This document shows, piece after piece, positions 9,569-17,800 of a stretch of 64,000 bases of DNA. Position 1 is the first letter of the stretch. Each line of letters begins with the position of its first letter. The notes below the pieces were generated by a model. That model ran no database searches. It worked only from the letters and a program-made list of their open reading frames with translations, and was not told the DNA's origin. The DNA comes from Sandaracinobacteroides sayramensis. GTDB lineage: Bacteria; Pseudomonadota; Alphaproteobacteria; Sphingomonadales; Sphingomonadaceae. The stretch lies in assembly GCF_022014495.1 (NCBI RefSeq), contig NZ_JAKLSQ010000014.1, forward strand, positions 52,195 to 116,194, in the 5' to 3' direction. The translations under genes were made by a program, and so were the position numbers.

Positions 9569-9982
9569 TCAGTTGGCCGCTCCCTTCGTGTCCGGGGAAA
9601 TCAGGTCGAAGCCGGGAATCTCCACCTCGAAGCGCCGGCCGCCCTTGTCTTCCATCCCGTAGCGCCCGCGCATATGCCCCATCGGGGTGGAAAGCGGGCA
9701 GCCCGACACATAGTCGTAGCTTTCGCCGGGATGGATTTCGGGCTGCTCGCCCACCACGCCTTCGCCCATCACGTCGCGGCGCGCGCCATTGCCGTCCACG
9801 ATCACCCACGCCCGGTCGATCAGCCGCACCGTCACGCCCGAGCCATTCTCGATGCGGATATGGTAATGCCACACCCAATGGCCATTTTCCGGGTCGGACT
9901 GGTCGCCGGCATAGCGCGGCTGCACCCGAACTATGATCCCCTCGGTCGTCGCCACCGCGCTGAACAGCCCGGGCAGGCTCAA
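9569..9982 (-). CDS. apaG: ApaG domain protein
   Basis: ApaG proteins are small fibronectin-III-like beta-sandwich proteins linked genetically to diadenosine tetraphosphate and metal-ion homeostasis; their biochemical role is unsettled. The 137 residues show the family core (QPRYAGDQSDPE, HIRIENG, DGNGARRDVMGEGVVGEQP, SGCPLSTPMGHMRGRY). The start is TTG at 9982, overlapping the metZ stop; no ATG fits in frame before the conserved core. It is between metZ and lysR in one transcription unit. Confidence 0.92.
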   Translation of the reverse strand: MSLPGLFSAVATTEGIIVRVQPRYAGDQSDPENGHWVWHYHIRIENGSGVTVRLIDRAWVIVDGNGARRDVMGEGVVGEQPEIHPGESYDYVSGCPLSTPMGHMRGRYGMEDKGGRRFEVEIPGFDLISPDTKGAAN

Positions 9983-11187
9983 AGGCCGACCGCCTTCAGC
10001 GCCTGGTCCAGGTCGTCGATCACATCGTCCGCATCCTCCAGGCCGACGGAAAGCCGCAGCATCCCCTCGCCCACGCCCATTTCCGCGCGAACCGGCTCGG
10101 CGACGGCGGCATGGGTGGTGGAGGCGGGATGCGTCATCAGCGAGCGACTGTCCCCCACATTGTTGGAAATGTCGACCAGCCGCAGCGCGTCCAGCAGGCC
10201 GTGCGCCTGCGCCCGCCCGCCATCCAGATGCAGGGCGAGGATGGTGCCGCCGGCCGTCATCTGCCGCATCGCCAGCGCCTGCTGCGGATGGCTTTCCAGC
10301 CCCGGATAGAGCAGGCGCGGCACGCGCGCTTCCAACGCGTCGGCCACCTTCAGCGCATTGTCACAGGCGCGGCGAACGCGCAGGTCCAGCGTCTCCAGGC
10401 TCTTCAGCAGCACCCAGGCGTTGAAGGCGGAAAGCACCGGCCCGGTGTGGCGGGTGAAGGCCAGATAGGTCTCCTCCATCCACTTCTCCGGCCCCATCAC
10501 CGCCCCGCCCAGCACGCGGCCCTGCCCGTCCATCAGCTTGGTCGCCGAATAGCCGACGATGTCCGCGCCCAGATCCAGCGGCCGCTGCACGATGGGGGAG
10601 GCGAAGGCGTTGTCCACGAACAGCAAGGCGCCGCCGTCGTGCGCGATGTCGGCGACGGCGCCGATGTCGACGATATCCAGCGTCGGATTGGCCGGCGTCT
10701 CCACGAAGATCGCCTTGGTGTTCGGCCGCATCGCCTTTCGGAAGGCGTCGCTGTCGCGTCCGTCCACCGTCGTCGTTTCGATTCCGAAGCGCGGCAGGAT
10801 CGTGTCCACCAGCACGCGGCAGCTTCCGAACAGCGAACGCCCGGCCAGCAGATGGTCGCCGGCGGAAAGCGTGCTCATCAGCGCCGCCGTCATCGCCGCC
10901 ATGCCGGAGGCCGAGGCGCGGCAGGCTTCCGCCCCTTCCATCAGCGCCAGGCGCTGCTCCAGCATCTCCACGGTGGGGTTCTGCAGCCGCGAGTAGGTCA
11001 TGCCCTTCTCGTCGCCGCGGAAGCGGGCGGCGGCTTCCTCGGCGCTGTCGTAGCAATAGCCCGACGTCAGGAAGAGCGCTTCCGACGTTTCCCCATATTC
11101 GCTGCGCGCGGTGCCGCCGCGAACGGCCTGCGTCGCCGGCCGCCAGTTGCGGGTGAGGGTGCGATCCTGTCCTGCCTTGCGTTTCAT
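9979..11187 (-). CDS. metZ: O-succinylhomoserine sulfhydrylase
   Basis: MetZ is a PLP enzyme that converts O-succinylhomoserine and sulfide to homocysteine for methionine synthesis. The 402-residue product shows the Cys/Met-metabolism fold; the PLP lysine is in GYSATKLMDG (about K217), and FVETPANPTL and SRLQNPT are family motifs. The ATG at 11187 (MKRKAGQDRTLTRNWRPAT) was chosen over an upstream reading to 11310 that would run through a degraded palindromic repeat. It heads the metZ-apaG-lysR unit. O-acetylhomoserine as substrate cannot be excluded. Confidence 0.92.
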   Translation of the reverse strand: MKRKAGQDRTLTRNWRPATQAVRGGTARSEYGETSEALFLTSGYCYDSAEEAAARFRGDEKGMTYSRLQNPTVEMLEQRLALMEGAEACRASASGMAAMTAALMSTLSAGDHLLAGRSLFGSCRVLVDTILPRFGIETTTVDGRDSDAFRKAMRPNTKAIFVETPANPTLDIVDIGAVADIAHDGGALLFVDNAFASPIVQRPLDLGADIVGYSATKLMDGQGRVLGGAVMGPEKWMEETYLAFTRHTGPVLSAFNAWVLLKSLETLDLRVRRACDNALKVADALEARVPRLLYPGLESHPQQALAMRQMTAGGTILALHLDGGRAQAHGLLDALRLVDISNNVGDSRSLMTHPASTTHAAVAEPVRAEMGVGEGMLRLSVGLEDADDVIDDLDQALKAVGL

Positions 11188-11267
11188 CGCGCTTCCATAG
11201 GCGCAAGATCGGCCGCCGCAAACCCTCGGGCGAACATGGACGAGGGGGCGTTCCGCACGCCACCCCC

Positions 11268-11332
11268 GTCTCCCCGGGCTTGACCCGGGGCCCAGCTTTT
11301 CTTCGGGCAAAGCGGTAGGAGAAGAAAGCCGG
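11268..11332. repeat. GTCACCCCGGG palindrome, degraded copy
   Basis: The left arm is clear (GTCTCCCCGGGCTTGACC, then CGGGGCCCAGC), but the right arm is decayed to GAAAGCCGGCCCGCCGGG. It lies between the divergent metZ and peroxidase genes, so it occupies their promoter region. Confidence 0.65.
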
Positions 11333-11423
11333 CCCGCCGGGCGAAGCTTCCCGGTTGCTGCCCGATTCGCTTTCCGTTAAAGCCCGTGTCAACCAACCTA
11401 CCCGACCAACCACTGGGGGTCTC

Positions 11424-12023
11424 ATGCGCATCTGGTTTTCCATCCTTGGCGCGGGCGTGCTTCTGGCCGCCGGCGGAATGGTCGTGTCCGCGACGAAGGC
11501 CCAGACGGCGAAGGCGCCCGCCGCCCAGCCGCCCGCAACCGCGGGCAGCGCCCACGACTTCACCCTGACGCGGATAGACGGCAAGCCGCTCCCGCTCGAC
11601 GCCTACAAGGGCAAGGTGGTGCTGCTGGTGAACACCGCCAGCTTCTGCGGCTTCACCTCGCAATATGAAGGCCTGCAGAAGCTGCAGCAGAGCTATGCGG
11701 CGAAGGGCTTCACCGTGATCGGCGTGCCGTCCGGCGATTTCATGAGCCAGGAATATGACGACAACGGCAAGATCAAGGAATTCTGCGAGACGAAGTTCGG
11801 GATCACCTTCCCCATGGCCGAAAAGGCGCATGTGAAGGGCGCGAACGCCATCCCCCTCTACCGCTGGGCCAAGACGCAACTGCCGACCGAGAATGAGCCG
11901 AAGTGGAACTTCCACAAATTCCTGATCGGCAAAGATGGCAAGCTGATCGCCGGCTACAACAGCAAGGTCACGCCGGACAGCGCCGCCCTCACCGCCGCCA
12001 TCGAAAAGGCGCTGAAGGCGTGA
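11424..12023 (+). CDS. Exported glutathione peroxidase-family protein
   Basis: A 199-residue thiol peroxidase of the glutathione-peroxidase family with an N-terminal signal peptide or anchor (residues 1-27), so probably periplasmic. The catalytic cysteine is in NTASFCGFTSQY (about C75), and the Trp-Asn pair is in KWNFHKFL. The second strand motif, usually FPCNQFGxQE, reads VPSGDFMSQE, so the usual active-site Gln is replaced by Asp. It contains Cys, not selenocysteine. The ATG at 11424 follows CTGGGGGTCTC. Its stop overlaps the next gene's GTG by 3 nt, indicating co-translation. Confidence 0.88.
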   Translation: MRIWFSILGAGVLLAAGGMVVSATKAQTAKAPAAQPPATAGSAHDFTLTRIDGKPLPLDAYKGKVVLLVNTASFCGFTSQYEGLQKLQQSYAAKGFTVIGVPSGDFMSQEYDDNGKIKEFCETKFGITFPMAEKAHVKGANAIPLYRWAKTQLPTENEPKWNFHKFLIGKDGKLIAGYNSKVTPDSAALTAAIEKALKA

Positions 12024-12451
12024 TCCGCGCCACCGGCCTCGCGCTGCTGCTGATGCTGTCCGCCTGCGGCGAGAAGCCGGCGGAAAAGCCCGCCGAAGCC
12101 CCCGCCCGGCAATCGCAGGCGAAGGCCGTCCGCACCGTCGCCTACACATGCGAAGGCGACATGGCGGTGACCGCAATCTACGGCCTAGACGCCGAGGGCC
12201 GGCCGGACGTGGCGCTCATCATCCAGGGCGACGATTTCCGCCTGACTCCGACCGGGGCCGCCTCCGGCACCCGTTACGCCTCGCCGCACGGCGCGGCGGC
12301 CGGCAAGGGCATCATCTGGTGGGAAAAGGATGGAGAGGTGCTGCTGCAGCAGGCCCCCGCCGATCAGGTGGACGACCCGGCCGCCGGAGTCACCGCCCGC
12401 ACCTGCAAGGTGAAGACGGAGCCTTCCGCCATCCCCAAGGCCAAACCCTGA
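12020..12451 (+). CDS. MliC-like lipoprotein (probable lysozyme inhibitor)
   Basis: The 143-residue product starts with a lipoprotein signal (lipobox LSAC, lipidated Cys at 16), followed by a Pro/Ala/Glu/Lys linker. The rest resembles the MliC/PliC fold: YTCEGDMAVTAIY, GTRYASPHG, IIWWEKDGEVLLQ and a closing RTCKV that could pair with the first Cys. MliC-type proteins block C-type lysozyme at the outer membrane. The GTG start overlaps the peroxidase stop. The assignment rests on motif pattern and Cys positions, not on a search. Confidence 0.7.
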   Translation: MIRATGLALLLMLSACGEKPAEKPAEAPARQSQAKAVRTVAYTCEGDMAVTAIYGLDAEGRPDVALIIQGDDFRLTPTGAASGTRYASPHGAAAGKGIIWWEKDGEVLLQQAPADQVDDPAAGVTARTCKVKTEPSAIPKAKP

Positions 12452-12487
12452 AAAGCCCCTCCCCTTGAGGAGGGGTTGGGGTGGGGG
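12449..12487 (+). repeat. Stop-codon-linked GC hairpin (CCCCTCC type)
   Basis: Immediately after the lipoprotein stop comes AAAGCCCCTCCCCTTGAGG then AGGGGTTGGGGTGGGG. The stem is CCCCTCC/GGAGGGG. The same element follows the rpoN stop at 33938-33977 in the sense of that gene, so it is a second family of 3'-end elements in this genome. Confidence 0.75.
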
Positions 12488-12570
12488 CCTCCAGCAAGCC
12501 CATCCCCCCCTAATCTCTGGCGTCCGGCCCTCCACAGGTCTAGAAAAGCGAAAATAAGGAAAGGCAAATC

Positions 12571-13287
12571 GTGCCGAACATCCTGCTTGTCGACGACGAC
12601 CCCGGCATTCGCGACCTCGTTTCGGACTTTCTCGGCCGCCACGGCTATGACGTCACCACCGCCGAAGACGGCGCCGCCATGGACCGGGCGATCGCCGCCG
12701 CGCCCCAGCCGTTCGACCTCATCGTCCTCGACCTGATGATGCCGGGCGAGCATGGCCTGGAAATCGCCCGCCGGCTCGCCGGCCCCGGCGGCCCGGCGAT
12801 CATCATGCTCTCGGCCATGGGCGAGGACAGCGACCGCATCGTCGGGCTGGAAGTCGGTGCAGACGATTATCTGCCCAAGCCCTGCAACCCGCGCGAGCTG
12901 CTGGCGCGAATCCGCGCCGTGCTCCGCCGCCGCACCGAGCCGGCCGCCGCCGAGCCGCAAGGCGGCCTCCTCGCCGAGTTCGACGGCTGGAAGCTCGATC
13001 TGGTCCGCCGCGAGCTCAGCTCGCCCGAAAATGTCCTCATCTCGCTGTCGGACGGCGAATTCTCCCTGCTGCGCGTCTTCGTGGAACGGCCGCAGCAGCC
13101 GCTGGCGCGGGAGGATCTCCTCGATCTGGCGCGCGGCAAGGGCTCGGAAAGCTACGACCGCTCGATCGATGTGCAGATCAGCCGCCTGCGCCGCAAGCTG
13201 GACAGCGCCACCAATTCGCACGACGAGTTGATCCGCACCGTGCGCAACGAAGGCTATATGTTCACGCCCAAGGTCGTGCGCCGCTGA
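12571..13287 (+). CDS. OmpR-family response regulator
   Basis: A 238-residue response regulator: receiver domain (about residues 3-118) with acidic pocket D8-D9, phospho-acceptor D54 (IVLDLMMPG) and conserved Lys in YLPKPCN, then an OmpR/PhoB winged-helix domain (about 135-235; SYDRSIDVQISRLRRKL and RTVRNEGYMF). The start is GTG 12571 with AAGGAAAGG upstream. The cognate sensor kinase gene starts 14 nt downstream. Relatives of this pair in sphingomonads are often described as OmpR/EnvZ-like; the signal is unknown. Confidence 0.92.
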   Translation: MPNILLVDDDPGIRDLVSDFLGRHGYDVTTAEDGAAMDRAIAAAPQPFDLIVLDLMMPGEHGLEIARRLAGPGGPAIIMLSAMGEDSDRIVGLEVGADDYLPKPCNPRELLARIRAVLRRRTEPAAAEPQGGLLAEFDGWKLDLVRRELSSPENVLISLSDGEFSLLRVFVERPQQPLAREDLLDLARGKGSESYDRSIDVQISRLRRKLDSATNSHDELIRTVRNEGYMFTPKVVRR

Positions 13288-13301
13288 GCCGGGGCGGGAA
13301 C

Positions 13302-14651
13302 ATGCCATTCCCGGAAACCGACGAGGCGCCGCCCCGCCGCCCCGCCGCGCACGAGATCCCGAGTTCGCTCTTCACGCAGATCTTCGCGCTGGTGCTCGTC
13401 ACCGTCGCCGTGGCGCAGCTCATCAACCTGGCGCTGCTGGCGGTGTTGCCGCCGGACCCGCCGCGCACCGTGCCGATCGGCGCCCTTTCGGACGCCATCC
13501 TCGCCCGGGACGAGGCGGCGCTCACCTTCACCCGCGTGCCGGTCGCCCCGCCGCGCGACAGCGACAATTCCCCGGCGCTGCGCCGGCTGGAGACCGACCT
13601 CGCCAATCTTCTCGGCCGCGACCCCGCCGACGTCACCGTGCGCGTCACCGACGTGCAGGGCCGCCGCTTCGTCGAAGTCTATCCGCACGGAGGCAAGGGC
13701 GAGCCGGAGCCGGCGCTGATCGGCCATTTCCTGGTCGGCGTCCGCCAGAAGGACGGCTGGCTGCTGGTCGAGCCGCGCGACCAGAACCCCTTCAACATGC
13801 GGGAAAAGCGCTTCCTGCTGCTGTTCATCTCCAGCGCCTTCATCATGCTGCCCGCCGCCTGGCTGTTCGCCCGCCGCCTCGCCCGCCCGTTCGAGCAGTT
13901 CGCCGACGCCGCCGAGCGAATCGGCCGCGACCCCCGCGCCCTCCCGCCCAAGGTGGAAGGGCCGGAGGAGGTGGAGCGCGCGGCGGAAGCCGTCCGCCAG
14001 ATGCAGCAGCGCCTGCAGGCCTATGTGACCGACCGCACGCAGATGCTGGGCGCCATCGCCCACGACCTGCGCACCCCGCTCACCCGCCTCGCCTTCCGGC
14101 TGGAAACGCTGGACGGCCCCGAGCGGGAGCGGATGCGCGCCGATGTCGCCGAGATGGAGGCGATGGTTAAGGCGACGCTGGGCTTCGCCCGCGCCGACAG
14201 CCAGCCGCCCGAGCGCCAGCGGCTGGAGCTCGGCTCGCTGGTGGAGAAGGTCGCCGACGATCTTGCGGAAACCGGCCACCGGGTCAGCGCCGAAGTGAAG
14301 GACATGCTGGTGGTGGAAGGCGACGTCGGCGAACTCCGCCGCCTCATCTCCAACCTGCTGGAAAATGGCGAGGCCTATGGCCACCGCGCCCGGGCCCGCG
14401 TCTGGAAGGACGGCGGCCACGCGGTCGTCGACATCGAGGATGAAGGCCCCGGAATCCCGGAAGCCGAACTGGAGCGGGTGTTCGAGCCTTTCTACCGCCT
14501 CGAACGCTCCCGCAGCCGCGAGACCGGCGGCACCGGGCTTGGCCTCTCGGTGGTCCGCTCCATCGCCCGCGCCCATGGCGGCGACGTGGAACTGATGAAC
14601 CGCCGGCAGGGCGGCCTCAGGGCAAGGGTGATCCTGCCGCTGGCAGCCTGA
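13302..14651 (+). CDS. EnvZ-like sensor histidine kinase
   Basis: A 449-residue inner-membrane sensor kinase. Two membrane helices (about residues 24-50 and 171-190) flank a periplasmic domain; a HAMP linker follows, then the dimerisation domain with phospho-accepting H254 in AIAHDLRTPLTRL, and an ATPase domain with N box (LLENGEAYG), DEGPGIP and the GTGLGLSVV box. It should phosphorylate the adjacent OmpR-type regulator. No known periplasmic sensor domain is recognised. Confidence 0.92.
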   Translation: MPFPETDEAPPRRPAAHEIPSSLFTQIFALVLVTVAVAQLINLALLAVLPPDPPRTVPIGALSDAILARDEAALTFTRVPVAPPRDSDNSPALRRLETDLANLLGRDPADVTVRVTDVQGRRFVEVYPHGGKGEPEPALIGHFLVGVRQKDGWLLVEPRDQNPFNMREKRFLLLFISSAFIMLPAAWLFARRLARPFEQFADAAERIGRDPRALPPKVEGPEEVERAAEAVRQMQQRLQAYVTDRTQMLGAIAHDLRTPLTRLAFRLETLDGPERERMRADVAEMEAMVKATLGFARADSQPPERQRLELGSLVEKVADDLAETGHRVSAEVKDMLVVEGDVGELRRLISNLLENGEAYGHRARARVWKDGGHAVVDIEDEGPGIPEAELERVFEPFYRLERSRSRETGGTGLGLSVVRSIARAHGGDVELMNRRQGGLRARVILPLAA

Positions 14652-14745
14652 GGCGCCGAGGGTAACGGGCAGGTCAGAATTACCAACCAGCAGCCCTACC
14701 GACCCCCATCACCAACCCCCGACAAGAACCCCGTCCCCAATCCCC

Positions 14746-14835
14746 GTCGCCCCGGGCTTGACCCGGGGTCCAGCTTTTCCACGCCCCAAACGCTTCCGGC
14801 AAGAAAGCTGGACCCCGGGTCAAGCCCGGGGCGAC
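14746..14835. repeat. GTCACCCCGGG palindromic repeat, full copy
   Basis: Here both arms read GTCGCCCCGGGC and its complement: the fourth base is changed in both arms together, so pairing is kept. The loop is about 35 nt and ends AAGAAAGCTGG. It lies in the 226-bp gap between the convergent kinase and glutamate dehydrogenase genes. Confidence 0.85.
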
Positions 14836-14877
14836 GGAACCCCAGGTGCAACTCCCCCCTGACCCGACCCCCGTCCC

Positions 14878-17800
14878 TCAAACCGCCAGCACGCCGCGCG
14901 CGATCGTCGCCAGATGCGCCAGCATCGGCAGCGTCGGCGCGCCGGACTGCCGGGCGACATCGATCGTCCGCGCCAGCGCCTGCACCTCGGCCTCATGCGC
15001 CTTCACCCAGTCGCCGATCGCCTCCAGCGGCTTGCCGCCCTCCGGCGTCAGCCGCCGGATGAGGTCGAGGCGCATCACCTCGAAGCTGCGGGTGGTGGTC
15101 GCCGCCAGCAGCCGCTCCCAGCTGTCGCTCGGCGCAAGCGCCCGGGTCGCGCCCTGCGCCCAGTCGATCCCCAGCGTCTCGCCGAGGCGGGTATAGGCTT
15201 CCGCCGTCTCCGCCTCCTCCAGGCCAAGGTCGGAGGCCAGCGCCACCACGCCGGCCGCGCTCGAAAGCGCGTTCAGCGTCGCGATCCAGTCGATCACATT
15301 GGCGGGCGCCCCTGCCAGCGCCAGCCGCTGGCGGATCGCCTCCACCTGCGCCCGCGGTTCGGGGCGCAGCAACTGGTCCAGGCTGCCGATCAGCCGCTTC
15401 AGCCCCGGCGCCAGCCGCGCGGAGAGGCGCGCCGGGCTTTCCGCCCCGGTGCGCCGCGCCAGATCGCCGACCAGGATGCGGGTGATGTCGGCGGCCTCCG
15501 CGTGCAGCGCCAGCGCCTGCGCCGCCGGCACATTCGCCTCGTCGATCGCCTTCCACAGGCTGTCCAGATCGAACAGCGTCCGCGCCGACACGAAGGCCGC
15601 CGCGATCGTCTCCAGCGGGAAGCCGAGCTCGGCGGCCAGATCATGCCCCAGCGTCAGCCCGCCCCGGTTCACCAGCTTGTTCGCCAGCATGGTGGAGACG
15701 ATCTGCCGGCGAAGCTGGTGCCCCTCGATCTCCGCCCGGAAGCGCTCGTGCATCGCCGGCGGGAATTCGCGGAACAGCTCCGGCTCGGTCAGCGGGTCTT
15801 CCACCACCGCCGAGTTCGCCAGCGCGTCCTTCAGCTCCATCTTGGTGTAGGACAGCAGCACCGCCAGTTCCGGCCGCGTCAGCCCCCGGCCCAGCCGCTT
15901 GCGCTCCTCCAGCTCGCGGGCGCCCGGAAGCCCCTCGATCTGCCGGTCGAGCCGGCCGGAGGATTCCAATATCCCCATCAGCCGCACATGGCCCTGGAGC
16001 CGCGCCGCCGCATGCGATTCCGCCACCGACAGCACCAGCGTCTGGGCGCTGTTGTTGGCCAGCACCAGTTCCGCCACCTCGTCCGTCATCGAGGCCAGCA
16101 GCCGGTCCCGCTCGGCCATGTCCAGCCGCCCGGCGCGGATCGCCGCCCCCAGGGCGATCTTGATGTTCACTTCATGGTCGGAGGTGTCGACACCGGCCGA
16201 ATTGTCGATGAAGTCGGTGTTCAGCCGCCCGCCCTGCCCGGCGTATTCGATTCGCCCGGCCTGCGTCACGCCCAGGTTCGCGCCTTCGCCGATCACCCGC
16301 GCGCGCACTTCCTGCCCGTTCACCCGGATGGCGTCGTTCGCCCGGTCGCCCACATCCGCGTTCGATTCGGACGTGGCCTTCAGATAGGTGCCGATGCCGC
16401 CGAACCACAGCAGGTCCACGGGCGCCTTCAGCACCGCCGTCATCAGCTCGGTCGGCGAAAGCGAGTCCGCCGTCACCCCCAGCAGCGCCCGCACTTCCGC
16501 TGTCAACGGAATCGACTTCTGCGAGCGCGGGAACACCCCGCCGCCCTTCGAGATCAGCTTCGGATCATAATCCGCCCAGGAGGATCGCGGCAGCTCGAAC
16601 AGCCGCTTGCGCTCCGCCCAGCTCGCCGCCGGATCGGGCGACGGGTCGAGGAAGATATGGCGATGGTCGAAGGCGCAGACCAGCTTCAGCGCCTTCGACA
16701 GCAGCATGCCGTTGCCGAACACGTCGCCCGACATGTCGCCGACGCCGGCCACCGTCACGGGATCGGCCTGCACGTCGATGCCCATTTCGGCGAAATGCCG
16801 AGTCACGGAAACCCAGGCCCCGCGCGCGGTGATCCCCATCGCCTTATGGTCGTAGCCGACCGAGCCGCCGCTGGCGAAGGCGTCGTCCAGCCAGAAGCCG
16901 CTGTCCTCGGAAATGGCGTTCGCGGTGTCGGAGAAGCTCGCCGTCCCCTTGTCGGCGGCGACCACCAGATAGGGGTCGTCGGCGTCGCGGCGGAAGACAT
17001 GCGCCGGCGGCACCACCTTGCCGTCGGCGCTCAGATTGTCGGTGATGGACAGCAGCGTGCGGATGAACAGCTTATAGGCTTCCTTGCCTTCGGCCGCCCA
17101 GCCGTCGCGGTCCACCGCCGGGTCCGGCAGCTGCTTCGGATAGAAGCCGCCCTTCGCCCCCGTCGGCACGATCACCGAATTCTTGACGACCTGCGCCTTC
17201 ACCAGCCCAAGCACCTCGGTGCGGAAATCGTCCCGCCGGTCGGACCAGCGCAGACCGCCGCGCGCGATCGGCCCGCCGCGCAGGTGGATTCCCTCCACGC
17301 GCGGCGAATAGACCCAGATTTCCCGCCAGGGGTGCGGCTTCGGCAGGCCCGGCACCTTCGCCGATTCCAGCTTGAAGGCCAGCGCCGCCGGCCCGCCGGG
17401 CAGGAAGGCGTTTGTGCGCAGCATGGCCAGGATCAGCCCCTCGAACAGGCGCAATATCCGATCCTCGTCGATCGCCTGCACCGCGTCCAGCGCCTCGCGG
17501 AAAGTGGCGTGCGCCGCTTCCGCCGCCTTGTCGCCGGCATCCGGCCCCAACCTCGCGCGGAACAGGGCGATCAGCGCCAGCGTCGCCGGCTGGTTGCGCC
17601 GCAGCGCGTCCACCACCGTCTGCATCGAATAGGAGGTGCCGGTCTGCCGCAGGTAGCGGAACCAGGCCCGCAGCCAGTTCGCTTCCTCCGCCGTCAGCCC
17701 GCACGAGGGGATGAGGGCGTTGAAGGCGTCATTTTCCTGGATTCCGGTCAGCACCGCGTCCAGCGCCGGGTTCACCACCTCGCAGAAGGGCGGCAGGTCG

